A stretch of 64,000 nucleotides of DNA from Rhodoferax sp. (lineage in GTDB: Bacteria > Pseudomonadota > Gammaproteobacteria > Burkholderiales > Burkholderiaceae_C). The notes below the pieces were generated by a model. That model was given only the letters and a program-made list of their open reading frames with translations. It had not been told where the DNA came from and searched no databases. Positions 1-8,432 of this stretch are shown here, in pieces (positions within the stretch are counted from its first letter, which is position 1; each line of letters starts with the position of its first letter). Position numbers and translations under genes: made by a program. The stretch spans positions 248,001 through 312,000 of the forward strand of contig JARLJH010000048.1 of assembly GCA_031291305.1 (NCBI GenBank). The letters are read 5' to 3'.

Positions 1-287
1 TGGAGCTGGTAGGCAAGCTCAGCTCGCATGACTTGGGGCTGATTGAACAGAGGGTGTTCTTGATCTCTCTGGCGGCAGAAGTTCGCTACGGAAACCTCAA
101 CCAAGAAGAGTTTGACCGGATTGTGGCGGGAGGTGCACCAGCACAGGCGGGCCAGGCATCCCCACAGCGTTCGGGCCAGGCTGCTGATGTGGGACAGGCT
201 CCTGCTCAGTCTCAGTCTGGCCCTGCACTGCTCGCCGATTTCACTGGAGGAGATACCCCTGGCGCGGCTGCGAGCGATGCAGGCTGA
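1..287 (+). CDS. Mu gp41-like tail assembly chaperone, 3' part
   Basis: The gene enters from the left edge; the reading frame is open from base 3 and stops at 285-287. A helical, charged part (ending near LNQEEFDRI) is followed by a low-complexity Ala/Gln/Pro/Ser tail. I identify it mainly by position: in Mu-type and many other tailed phages the gene just before the tape measure encodes the tail assembly chaperone, which coats the tape measure protein while the tail tube grows. A second frame overlaps its 3' end and runs exactly to the tape measure start, as expected if a longer form is made by ribosomal frameshifting. The true start lies outside the window. The family assignment is inference; the sequence alone is too short and divergent to prove it. 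Confidence 0.6.
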   Translation, partial: ELVGKLSSHDLGLIEQRVFLISLAAEVRYGNLNQEEFDRIVAGGAPAQAGQASPQRSGQAADVGQAPAQSQSGPALLADFTGGDTPGAAASDAG

Positions 288-315
288 GCTGGTCAAGCTG
301 GCTAAATCGTCATGA
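112..315 (+). other. Candidate frameshift extension of the tail chaperone
   Basis: This open stretch lies in the +1/-2 frame relative to the preceding gene. Its last part (from about 240) codes for a plausible amphipathic helix ending AELVKLAKSS. It stops in an ATGA overlap with the tape measure start at 312. It has no convincing start of its own. Known biology: tail assembly genes of dsDNA phages commonly make a fused longer product by programmed frameshifting, and Mu is reported to use a -2 shift. The slip site was not identified; the overlap between the two frames runs to 287. Confidence 0.45.
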
Positions 316-2363
316 GTCAACTGTCCCTGAAATACACCATCGCGCTGGTTAGCGACATCGGTCGGCGTGCGACTGAAGAAGCCAAGGTGCTGGAGAAGGC
401 GCATGAAACGATGCGCAAGGCGACTGAAAAAACTACCGGCGCAGTGAAGGCGCTGGAGAAAGAAGTCGTCATTTCCAAGGGGAATATTGTCGATCTGCAG
501 AGTGCTATTACGGGTGCGACCAACAAGTTCAATGATCTTGATCGGGCCATGTCGCGCATCGGTGGCAATGTTGGCAGCAGGCAGCAGATTACTTTCCTGA
601 ATGCGCTCAAGGGGAGGATTGACCAGGCGACCAATAGTGCTGCGAAATTGCGTGAAGGCCTGAACAAAGCGGGTCGAGAACGGCTGGACATTGCGGATGT
701 TGCGGCGGCTGGGTACGGCGCAAAGAAGGTTGTGACGCCATTTATCAAAAGCTACTCAAGCCTGGAGGATGCTGAGACCGGACTCAAGATTGCCATGATG
801 ACCAAGGGTGGCAAGGTTGGTGGCGACTATGAGGCCATCAAGAAGATTGCGGTGGAACAGGGCAACAAGCTCCCTGGCTCTACCAAGGACATGACCCAGG
901 CGGCAACGGAGTTGATTTCCCTGGGCATCACACCAGAGGCTGTCAAGAATGGCGGCTTGGTGGCAGCCACCAATCTGGGTGTTGTGCTGGGCATTCCACA
1001 AACGCAGGCGGCTGAGACGACAGCCAAGCTGCGCGAGGCCTATAGCCTGAAGGATGATGAGCTACCGGCCATGGCGGACACGGTACAGCGCAATCGCTAT
1101 GCCGGTGGTATCAACCCAGAAGAACTTTTGATGGCCGCCAAGTATGAGGCACCCATCATTAATGCATTGGGCATGGGCGGCCTCAAGGGCATGTCGGATG
1201 TGCTGACCGTACAAGGTATGGCTAACCAAAAAGGGATGAATGGCGGCGAATTTGGCACCAACTTTGCCGAAATGCTGACCCGCCTGGCGACCGGGCCGTT
1301 GATGGTGGAAGAAGCCAAGAAAGGGATGAAAGCCGAGGCGCGAGACCGCATGGATGCGTTGGGCATCAAGTTCAACTTCTTTGATGACAAAGGGAAGGTG
1401 AAAACGCTGGACGGTAGCGCCGTGAAGGGCATCTTTTCAGAGTTGGAAAAGTTCAATCTGATCAAAAACAAAGATGGCTCAGCGGACGACAAAACGCGGC
1501 TTGAGGTCGCCAAGGCGTTGTTTGGGTCAGAGGGTGGGCGACCTGCCTTGATCATGGCGCAAGCGGGCCTGAAAGGTTTTGAGGCGGCGCGGTCACGGGT
1601 GGTTGACCAGGCGTCACTGGATGAGCGGATCAATACCAAGCTGGAGACATTTGCCTCCAAGCTGGAATCGCTAGGCGGAACCATTGAGAACGTGATGGCG
1701 CACATGGGCGCACAACTTGGGCGGGCGGCCAAGCCGGTCATGGACGGCGCCAATGGCGTGCTGGGCGGTGGAATTGATGAATTTATGCAGGCCCACCCCA
1801 CGGCTGGCACAGTAGGCATCGCGGGCGGGGCTATCGGGGCAGCGTTGGCAGCATTGAAGTCCAAGGCGCTTTTGTTCAGACTGCTCGGCCTGGGCGGTGG
1901 TGCGGCTGAAGGGGGTGCGGCAGCCGCTGCTGCAGGGGGCATTTCCTTAGGGGCTGCGGGTGCGGGTGCCGCAGGCATTTTTGCGGGCTCGCAGCTGTGG
2001 CGCGTATGGGATGCGTTTGGGCAACTATCGGATGCAAAAAATCGCGATGGCGTCAAGCTGTCACCCTATGCGCTCGGTCGGCTCAGTGCCATGCAGCAGG
2101 GGCAGTCCGATATGACGCTGCGCTCGGCAGGTATCCACGGCATTTCGCCTGGGATGGATTTCCTGACTCTAACCGCACCTGGTGTGCTGCCAGAGCAGCT
2201 TACACCAGGGAAAAATACCGAGATCAAGGTGGGCGAAGGCACGCTGGCCATCGACGTGCGTGTCACCGATGAGCGCATCAGCGCCACGCCCAGCGTGATG
2301 CGGCCGCTGTCGCTGGTGCGCATCAATCCGGGTGCCACCAATCCTGGAGGATTCAAGCCATGA
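312..2363 (+). CDS. Phage tail tape measure protein
   Basis: 683 residues. The protein spans the tail lumen, sets tail length and takes part in DNA delivery. An N-terminal half rich in heptad-like charged helices (about residues 10-130) is followed by a TP901/PhageMin-type tail domain (about 150-370), including the 'LISLGITPEAVKNGG' and 'NPEELLMAAKYEAP' type helices. A Gly/Ala-rich hydrophobic stretch at about 495-565 probably forms transmembrane helices. It is short for a tape measure, so a modest tail is expected. The start overlaps the preceding frame by ATGA, and its stop overlaps the next ATG by four bases, so translation of the tail operon is coupled. It corresponds to Mu gp42. Confidence 0.9.
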   Translation: MSQLSLKYTIALVSDIGRRATEEAKVLEKAHETMRKATEKTTGAVKALEKEVVISKGNIVDLQSAITGATNKFNDLDRAMSRIGGNVGSRQQITFLNALKGRIDQATNSAAKLREGLNKAGRERLDIADVAAAGYGAKKVVTPFIKSYSSLEDAETGLKIAMMTKGGKVGGDYEAIKKIAVEQGNKLPGSTKDMTQAATELISLGITPEAVKNGGLVAATNLGVVLGIPQTQAAETTAKLREAYSLKDDELPAMADTVQRNRYAGGINPEELLMAAKYEAPIINALGMGGLKGMSDVLTVQGMANQKGMNGGEFGTNFAEMLTRLATGPLMVEEAKKGMKAEARDRMDALGIKFNFFDDKGKVKTLDGSAVKGIFSELEKFNLIKNKDGSADDKTRLEVAKALFGSEGGRPALIMAQAGLKGFEAARSRVVDQASLDERINTKLETFASKLESLGGTIENVMAHMGAQLGRAAKPVMDGANGVLGGGIDEFMQAHPTAGTVGIAGGAIGAALAALKSKALLFRLLGLGGGAAEGGAAAAAAGGISLGAAGAGAAGIFAGSQLWRVWDAFGQLSDAKNRDGVKLSPYALGRLSAMQQGQSDMTLRSAGIHGISPGMDFLTLTAPGVLPEQLTPGKNTEIKVGEGTLAIDVRVTDERISATPSVMRPLSLVRINPGATNPGGFKP

Positions 2364-3667
2364 GCTGGGTTGATCAATTGCAAATGGCGAGTTTTCGGGA
2401 TGTGACGTTCCAGGTGGACAGCATTGACGTGTCGGCCGGGGACAACGTGGTGCTGCGCGAGTACCCGTTTCAGGACTTGCCCACGGTGTTTCGCATGGGC
2501 GAGGCGGCGGAAGAGATCAAGTTCAGCGCCTATGTGATTGGTGATGACTACATTGATCAGCGTGAGCGGTTGCGCGCGGTGCTGACGGGTGAAGGCGTGC
2601 TGGTGCACCCAACGGCTGGGTCGATGCGGGTGTTTGTGGCGGGCAAGTTCACGATCAAGGAAAACCCGACTGCCGAGGGCGGCATGGCGCGGTTTGATTT
2701 GACGTTTGTGCGGGCCGAGACCCGGCGCTACCCGGCGGGCGTGGTCAGCACACCGCAGGAGTCTTTTCGCAAGGGTGAGCTGGCGAAACAGGCCAGTGCG
2801 GATGCCTTTGCATCGGCGTTTGATCTGACCGGCAAGCCTGGCTGGGTGGCAGACCGGATGGTGGCGCGCATTACTGATTCAGTAGCGGGTGTGTGGGGGC
2901 AGATCAAGTCTGTGACCGCCGGGGTGACTGATTTCAGCAATACCATCATTGGCAACTACCAGGCACTGCGCGATGGTCTGAATTCGCTGGTGCGCCAGCC
3001 GCGCTTGTTGGCTGATTCTTTGCGCAATTTGTTTGCCCTGCCGAGTGACTTGAGCGCCGCATCTGCCAGAGACTTTATGGCAGCGTTTGAAGGGCTGTTT
3101 GATGTCAGTTCGAAGGTGACTCAAAGGGACTTTGAAGTGTCTGTGATGCCTGCGGTGGGTGCCGGACTGGTGATGTATGGCACGGGCAACGCAGACGTGC
3201 TGGGGCTGAGCACCCCGGCGCGCGCACAACTGGATGCGCTGACCACGGCCAGCGACCAGTTGATTGAGTCGCTGGCGGTAGCGAGTTGGGTGCAGGCAGC
3301 ATCTGTGGCTGAGCTGACCAGTTATGACGATGCGCTGGCATTGCGGGCCGCGCTGAATGCGCAGTGCACACGCCTGCTGCTGAGAGCATCGACAGCGGCC
3401 GCCAGTGATGGACTGCCTGACTCTGCCTGGCATGACGCGATGCTGGCCCTGCTGACGGCGGGGCTGCGGGACATTCAGGAGCGCAGCCGGGATATGACGC
3501 GGCTGCAGAGCTTTACGCCGCAAGCGTGGATGCCAGTGTGGTACGTGAGCTACCGGCTGTTTGGCACGGCGGCTTATGCCGATGAGATTTTGGCGATGAA
3601 CCCGCACATCACGCACCCGCTGCTGGTGCCGCCGGGCAAGGCGCTGCGCGTGATGAGGCATGACTGA
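2360..3667 (+). CDS. Mu gpN-like DNA circularization / tail protein
   Basis: 435 residues. The N-terminal ~90 residues match the 'DNA circularisation protein N-terminal' family as I know it: start MSWVDQLQMASFRDVTFQVD, then EYPFQDLPTVFRMGEAAEEI and a YVIGDDYIDQRERL segment. The rest is mostly helical, ending in a LysM-like part (ADEILAMNPHITHPLLVPPG) that may bind peptidoglycan. In Mu, gpN is a tail/baseplate component placed between the tape measure gene and gpP, as here. Start ATG overlaps the tape measure stop (ATGA); the stop TGA shares its last base with the next ATG (TGATG). Confidence 0.85.
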   Translation: MSWVDQLQMASFRDVTFQVDSIDVSAGDNVVLREYPFQDLPTVFRMGEAAEEIKFSAYVIGDDYIDQRERLRAVLTGEGVLVHPTAGSMRVFVAGKFTIKENPTAEGGMARFDLTFVRAETRRYPAGVVSTPQESFRKGELAKQASADAFASAFDLTGKPGWVADRMVARITDSVAGVWGQIKSVTAGVTDFSNTIIGNYQALRDGLNSLVRQPRLLADSLRNLFALPSDLSAASARDFMAAFEGLFDVSSKVTQRDFEVSVMPAVGAGLVMYGTGNADVLGLSTPARAQLDALTTASDQLIESLAVASWVQAASVAELTSYDDALALRAALNAQCTRLLLRASTAAASDGLPDSAWHDAMLALLTAGLRDIQERSRDMTRLQSFTPQAWMPVWYVSYRLFGTAAYADEILAMNPHITHPLLVPPGKALRVMRHD

Positions 3668-4782
3668 TGGTGGCACAGTACACGCGTGACGCGGCGAAGA
3701 TATCGGTGATCGTGGCCGGTGTGGCGTATCAGGGCTGGCTGCAGAGCGAGGTGGACCGCAGCCTGGAGGCACTGTGTGGAACGTTCAGCATCCCCGTCTC
3801 GCTGGTGCCGGGTAACCCACCGGCGATCAAGCGCCAGGATCTGGTGCAGATCAAGATTGGCGACCGGGTGGTGCTGACGGGCTATGTGCTGGCGGCTGAG
3901 CCGTTCTACCGGCGTGGTGACTGCGGCATGCGCATTACCGGCAGAAGCCGTGCGGGTGACCTGGTGCGCTGCTCGGCGATCTACAAAGGGGGCCAGTGGC
4001 GCAGTGCCAAGATTGACCGCATCATCAAGGACATCATTACGCCGTTTGGGCTGGAGATGAAGGTGGATACCGACATTGGTGCAGTGGTGCAGGACTTCAA
4101 GCTGGCCCATGGGGAGACAGCGCTGGACGCGGTGGCCAGGGCGGCGCGGCTGCGCGGGGTGCTGGTGACCAGCGATGACGCGGGGCGCGTGCTGCTGACC
4201 AAGGCGGGGGCGCAGCGGTTCAAAGGGGCGATTGTGCGCGGCCACAACGTGATTGCCATGGAGGGCATTGGCAGCGATGAGGAGCGGCACAGTGAATACA
4301 TCGCCTACGGCCAGAGCACCGACATGACGATGGATATTGACCTGGCGCGCGGACTGAAGGCCAGTGCCAAGGACGATGAGATCACCCGGTATTTGCCGCT
4401 GGTGATCAATGCCGATGGCAACACCACCCAGGCCGAGCTGGCCACGCTGGTGCAACACACGGTGCGGGTGCGCCGGGGGCATTCGATGGGGTTTCGCTAC
4501 CAGGTAGAGGGCTGGACGTTTGAGGGCGAGCCGTGGCCGCTGAATCAGCGCGTGGCCATCTATGACGACGTGGCTGGACTGGATGGTGCAGAGTGGCTGA
4601 TTTGCGCCGTGAAACAGACCTGCGACCTGCGAGATGGTGACGTGACCGAGCTGACGGTGCGGCCCATTGAGGCGTATGACACGGCACCGCTTAAAACCAA
4701 GGTGAAGCGGCACAACTGGGGCAACAGGGGCAATACCACCAATCACCCGCGCGGGCCGCATGACAAGGCAGGGGGCGGCTGA
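3667..4782 (+). CDS. Mu gpP-like baseplate hub protein
   Basis: 371 residues, corresponding to Mu gp44 (gpP), the hub related to T4 gp27 and P2 gpD. It starts with a beta-rich part (ISVIVAGVAYQGW) and contains the segment SLVPGNPPAIKRQDLVQIKI and the 'GYVLAAEPFYRRGDCGMRITGRSRAGDLV' region typical of these hubs, here given only to mark residues 77-106. The last ~25 residues are basic and Gly-rich. The hub joins the tail tube to the spike encoded next (gp45). Start and stop are both in TGATG overlaps, which fits coupled translation through the baseplate genes. Confidence 0.85.
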   Translation: MVAQYTRDAAKISVIVAGVAYQGWLQSEVDRSLEALCGTFSIPVSLVPGNPPAIKRQDLVQIKIGDRVVLTGYVLAAEPFYRRGDCGMRITGRSRAGDLVRCSAIYKGGQWRSAKIDRIIKDIITPFGLEMKVDTDIGAVVQDFKLAHGETALDAVARAARLRGVLVTSDDAGRVLLTKAGAQRFKGAIVRGHNVIAMEGIGSDEERHSEYIAYGQSTDMTMDIDLARGLKASAKDDEITRYLPLVINADGNTTQAELATLVQHTVRVRRGHSMGFRYQVEGWTFEGEPWPLNQRVAIYDDVAGLDGAEWLICAVKQTCDLRDGDVTELTVRPIEAYDTAPLKTKVKRHNWGNRGNTTNHPRGPHDKAGGG

Positions 4783-5276
4783 TGTTGGCCAACCTGATGC
4801 GCTGGGTGCGGATTCGTGGCCTGACCGAGGGCAAGATGCAAAAAGGCCGGGTGGAAGGCCTGCCCAATGACGTGCGTGACGATGCCCTGAGGCCGCAGGA
4901 CTATGGATTTGCGGGTAACCCGGTGGACGGCCAGGGGCTGAAGCTGGAGATGGGTGGCCACACGGTGATCATCCGCATGGACCGGCTGGCCGAGCGGCCT
5001 GAGCTGGCGGCCTATGAGGTGGCGCTGTGGCACAAGGAAGGCCACAAAATCACGCTGAAGGCAGGCGGCCTGGTGCAGGTGGATTGCACCAACCTGGTGG
5101 TAAATGCGTCGGCTGGTGTGGCGCTGAATACGCCTACGGTGGCTATATCGGGCGCGCTGACGGTGGGCGGCACGGTGGTGGCCGTTGGCAATGTGACAGG
5201 AGCAGGCAAGTCGCTGGCCACCCACACGCACAGCGGCGTGCAAACAGGCGGCGGCAGCACCGGAGCACCCAACTGA
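4782..5276 (+). CDS. Mu gp45-like baseplate spike protein
   Basis: 164 residues, the size of Mu gp45 (gpV-type central spike). It has an OB-fold-like N-terminal part (residues ~5-85) and then short beta repeats (VNASAGVALNTPTVAISGAL), ending in a His/Gly-rich tail with THTHSG. HxH motifs of this type bind iron at the tip of P2 and phi92 spikes; that the same holds here is inference. The protein would puncture the outer membrane. It sits directly between gpP and gp46, as in Mu. Confidence 0.85.
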   Translation: MLANLMRWVRIRGLTEGKMQKGRVEGLPNDVRDDALRPQDYGFAGNPVDGQGLKLEMGGHTVIIRMDRLAERPELAAYEVALWHKEGHKITLKAGGLVQVDCTNLVVNASAGVALNTPTVAISGALTVGGTVVAVGNVTGAGKSLATHTHSGVQTGGGSTGAPN

Positions 5277-5294
5277 TTGACTGAATGGCTGGGG

Positions 5295-5312
5295 TGGTGA
5301 AGTGTTTCACCA
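5295..5312. other. Small hairpin between gp45 and gp46
   Basis: TGGTGAA (5295-5301) and TTCACCA (5306-5312) form a perfect 7-bp stem with a GTGT loop in the 70-base gap between gp45 and gp46. There is no T-run, so it is not an obvious terminator. It is the only break in an otherwise overlapping baseplate gene series and might tune expression or mRNA stability. Confidence 0.35.
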
Positions 5313-5346
5313 TGACCGATTGACCGGCGTTTAAGACACTGGCTGC

Positions 5347-5937
5347 ATGTTTGATGTGGCTACCCGACCCCAACCCAATAGCAGCAGCGCCGCCAGCGTG
5401 TTTGGTGTGCCGTTTGACTGGCGCCTGGTCACGCCCGGACCGGCTGTAGCCTACCCTTGGAAAGATTTCGCGCAGCCCAGTGGTGTGCCTGCGGTGTACG
5501 CGGATGTGCTGGCCACCTATGCTATTGAGCTGGAAGACACGCTGCAGACGGCGATCATCTTGTCGCTGTTCAGCGACCGGAGGGCGACGGAAGATGACAG
5601 CTTGCCGCTGAATGAGACGGACCGGCGTGGCTGGGTGGGGGATGAATTTTCCAGTGATGACTTTGACACGCGCCCGGATGCCTGGGGCTCGCGCTTGTGG
5701 CTGTGCTACTACGGTAAGGCGGGCGTGGATGTGCTGGAGGTCGCGCGCTTTGCCGCCCAGGAGTCATTGGACTGGCTGGTGCGCGACGGTATTGCCGACA
5801 GGGTGACGGTGACGGCTCAATGGGCGGGCGAGCGGGGTGACCGGCTGGCAGTGCGCCCGATGATCTACAAGCCCAACCAGGTGCGCCCGGTGTATGACGT
5901 GCTGTGGGGCACCAGCATCAAGAGGTTGGCGCAATGA
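5347..5937 (+). CDS. Mu gp46-like baseplate wedge protein
   Basis: 196 residues. The C-terminal ~150 residues match the GP46 family: TAIILSLFSDRRATEDD, GWVGDEF, GSRLWLCYYGKAG and a final beta part ending VYDVLWGTSIKRLAQ. It acts in the baseplate wedge with gp47 and gp48. The N-terminal ~45 residues are extra compared with Mu gp46 (about 145 residues), so a later start is possible; I kept the ATG at 5347 because the family-like FDWRLVTPG segment lies just inside it. The stop overlaps the gp47 start (ATGA at 5934). Confidence 0.85.
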   Translation: MFDVATRPQPNSSSAASVFGVPFDWRLVTPGPAVAYPWKDFAQPSGVPAVYADVLATYAIELEDTLQTAIILSLFSDRRATEDDSLPLNETDRRGWVGDEFSSDDFDTRPDAWGSRLWLCYYGKAGVDVLEVARFAAQESLDWLVRDGIADRVTVTAQWAGERGDRLAVRPMIYKPNQVRPVYDVLWGTSIKRLAQ

Positions 5938-7067
5938 GCAGTACACCGCTTGGGACGGCGATCCCCTCCATCAATGACCTGCAACAGAACGTAGCGCGGC
6001 TGCTGCAGCAGCAGTTGCTGGCAAGCCAGCAGGTGGCCGGGCCGTCCACAAGTCTGGGCGTCAATGACCTGGACCTGGCACGCAGCAACATCAAGGCGCT
6101 GGCGTTTGTGAAGGCGGTGGGGCTGCATGGGGCTTACCGTTATTTGCGGGACTTCATTGCCCGCCAGGCGATTCCGATCAAGTCTTCTGGCGAGTTTCTG
6201 GATGGCTGGCTGGCAACCTATGGCATGACCCGCAAGGAAGCGGCTGCGGCCACCGGGTTGGTGAGTGGCACCGGGGTCACGGCGACGCTGTTGGTGGCAG
6301 GCACGATCATGCAGACCACGGACGGGCGGCAGTACAAGGTGAGTGCCGATGTGGCGGTGGCGGCTGGCGTTGTAACGGCCTCGGTGATCGCGCTGGTGGC
6401 GGGTGTGACAAGCAATTTGAGCGGTGGCACGGCTTTGACGCTGGTGTCGCCGGTGGCGGGTATTGACTCGGCCTTTGTGGCGGCCATGCCCAACGGTGTG
6501 AGCAATGGGGCCGATGCTGAGACGGACACACAGGCGATCTACCGGCTGCAGCAGCGCCTGAGTAATGAGCCGATGGGCGGGTGCCCGGCTGACTATGCAC
6601 GCTGGGCGCTGCAGGTGGCGGGCATCACGCGGGCTTGGGGGCTGCGCAACCCGGCCGGAGCGACGACAGCGGGGGTGATCATCATGGCCGATGGCAATGT
6701 GGCGCCTGGCTTGCCGACCGCTGGCCAGCAGCAGGCGGTGCAGGACTACATCCGCGACCCGAAGCGCGGGCCACCGGATGAGTTGTTTGTGATCATCCCG
6801 ACGCCGGTGACGATCAATGTGACACTGAATGTGTCGCCAGATACTGCGGCGATCCGGGCGGGGGTGGTGACTGCGTTGCAGGATTTGTTTTTCCGCGAAG
6901 CGGTGCCGGGCGGGTCGATCCCACATGCGCACCTGGTGGAGGTGATCAGCAGCGTGACGGGTGAGTACAACCACACGATCAGCGCGCCGGTGATCACCAG
7001 CGGCGCGCTGTTCACGGTGAGCAGTTATGACCGGCTGTTGGTGCTGGGTACGGTGACGTTTGTCTGA
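5934..7067 (+). CDS. Mu gp47-like baseplate J protein
   Basis: 377 residues from ATG 5934. A longer frame begins at 5904, but 5934 gives the ATGA overlap seen throughout this operon and the expected start 'MSSTPLGTAIPSINDLQQ'. The family is baseplate J (P2 gpJ, T4 gp6 core), the wedge ring component that transmits baseplate opening. Family-like segments are FIARQAIPIKSSGEFLDGW, GTGVTATLLVAGTIMQT, the 'GADAETDTQAIYRLQQR' helix and TRAWGLRNPAGATTAGVII. The C-terminal ~100 residues form the second conserved domain with the PTPVTINVTLNVSPDT strand. Confidence 0.9.
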   Translation: MSSTPLGTAIPSINDLQQNVARLLQQQLLASQQVAGPSTSLGVNDLDLARSNIKALAFVKAVGLHGAYRYLRDFIARQAIPIKSSGEFLDGWLATYGMTRKEAAAATGLVSGTGVTATLLVAGTIMQTTDGRQYKVSADVAVAAGVVTASVIALVAGVTSNLSGGTALTLVSPVAGIDSAFVAAMPNGVSNGADAETDTQAIYRLQQRLSNEPMGGCPADYARWALQVAGITRAWGLRNPAGATTAGVIIMADGNVAPGLPTAGQQQAVQDYIRDPKRGPPDELFVIIPTPVTINVTLNVSPDTAAIRAGVVTALQDLFFREAVPGGSIPHAHLVEVISSVTGEYNHTISAPVITSGALFTVSSYDRLLVLGTVTFV

Positions 7068-7069
7068 CC

Positions 7070-8425
7070 ATGGATAAGTTCTGGCAAGCGCTGACCTACT
7101 TGCTGCCCAGCGGTTTTGCCTGGCCACGCGACCCCAATTCGGTGGTGATGCGGGTGATGCGGGCGTTGGCGGGGGCCTTGAGTGACTTGCACGATTTCAC
7201 CACGCTGACGGCTAACCAGTGGCAACCACATCAGACGATTACTCGGCTGGATGAGTGGGAGGAAGCCACGGGCCTGCCGGATGCGTGCTTTGCGCCCACG
7301 CCAGAGGCTGTGGCGGCGGGTAGTTATGACGTGGGGGCGGTGTCAATTGCCACGTTTACGCGGGCCAGCACGGCGACTTATTACGACAGCAATGGAATAC
7401 TCCAGACGGCCCCGATTGATACGCCGAGGTATAGCTACAACCCGGCGAATCTGAGCGCCGCGCCCACGTTGTTGGTCGAGGGGTTGGGCAGAAATCTGTT
7501 TAACTCATCGATCGATCCAAGTTCATGGACGCTTAACGGGGGACCCATCCACACGTACAACACAGCAGATACAACTGCTCCGGACGGGTCATCCACGGCA
7601 ATGTATTTCAACGTGACCGGTCCCGCACAATGCGTCGCCCTGTTCCCTTCTGAAAATTGCATCGTCGGCACCGTTTACACCGTATCGATATATTTCAAAA
7701 GGGGATCGCGACCAACTAGTGGATTCATGATCGATGACAACGGCTACGGCGGGTCGCGCTGGATCAGCTCTTACAACTGGGCAACGCGCACGTTGACAAA
7801 CTCAGTAACGACTGGATCACCACCGTTGCCAACATCGTCGGTGGGCGAGTGTGCTGACGGGTGGATACGCATCTCAATGACGTTCACAGCTGTGCATCCC
7901 GGCATCATGGCAGTCATGGTTAATCGTGATGGATCATCAGCGGGTGATGCGTATGTCTGGGGGCCGAAATGTGAGATTGGCCCCGTCGCTACTAGCTACA
8001 TCCCCACCGCTGCCGCTGCCGTACCCCGCGCCGCTGACATCTGCACCCGGTTCCCCGATCAAGCCAAGATCGATGCGCTGCGCCGCAAGTTGCTGCTGTC
8101 CAGGCTGCGCGGGCCGGTGCTGGCTTACTCAGACTCCAGCCCGTCCAGCACAGACGCCATCGTCGCCATTTGCGCCTGGTTGGGCTATGTGGCCACCGTC
8201 AAATACAACACGCCATTTCGCTGTGGTCAGAGCGTCGGCCAGCGCCTGGGTGCCCTGGATGGCAACCTGTATGTGACGGTGACGATTCAGTCAACCCAGT
8301 TTCGCGTCGGCTTGTCGCGGGTGGGTGATCGGCTGCTGCAAGGGCAACTGAACGGCGGCGAACTGGCCTGTTATCTAAAGCGGGTGGTGCCAGCGCGCTA
8401 TCAGCTCAATGTGATTTTTGTGTGA
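7070..8425 (+). CDS. Mu gp48-like (DUF2313) baseplate protein with inserted lectin-like domain
   Basis: 451 residues, about twice the usual gp48/DUF2313 length. Residues 1-85 (LLPSGFAWPRDPNS, EEATGLPDACFAPTPEA) and 325-451 (IDALRRKLLLSRLRG, FRCGQSVGQRLG, LKRVVPARYQLNVIF) are the two halves of an ordinary gp48. Between them, residues ~86-324 look like a carbohydrate-binding jelly-roll module of the kind seen in phage fibres: ATFTRASTATYYDSNG, LLVEGLGRNLF, a DGWIRISMTF strand and ATSYIPT near its end. The insert has more AT-rich, less biased codons than its flanks. It should display a binding domain from the baseplate periphery. Start follows gp47 by two bases. Confidence 0.8.
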   Translation: MDKFWQALTYLLPSGFAWPRDPNSVVMRVMRALAGALSDLHDFTTLTANQWQPHQTITRLDEWEEATGLPDACFAPTPEAVAAGSYDVGAVSIATFTRASTATYYDSNGILQTAPIDTPRYSYNPANLSAAPTLLVEGLGRNLFNSSIDPSSWTLNGGPIHTYNTADTTAPDGSSTAMYFNVTGPAQCVALFPSENCIVGTVYTVSIYFKRGSRPTSGFMIDDNGYGGSRWISSYNWATRTLTNSVTTGSPPLPTSSVGECADGWIRISMTFTAVHPGIMAVMVNRDGSSAGDAYVWGPKCEIGPVATSYIPTAAAAVPRAADICTRFPDQAKIDALRRKLLLSRLRGPVLAYSDSSPSSTDAIVAICAWLGYVATVKYNTPFRCGQSVGQRLGALDGNLYVTVTIQSTQFRVGLSRVGDRLLQGQLNGGELACYLKRVVPARYQLNVIFV

Positions 8426-8432
8426 GGTGATC

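Noticed and set aside
5865-7127. 420-codon open frame on the minus strand across gp47
   Set aside because: It is antisense to an intact baseplate J gene, shows no family motifs, is rich in His/Arg as expected from GC-rich shadow frames, and has no ribosome-binding site.
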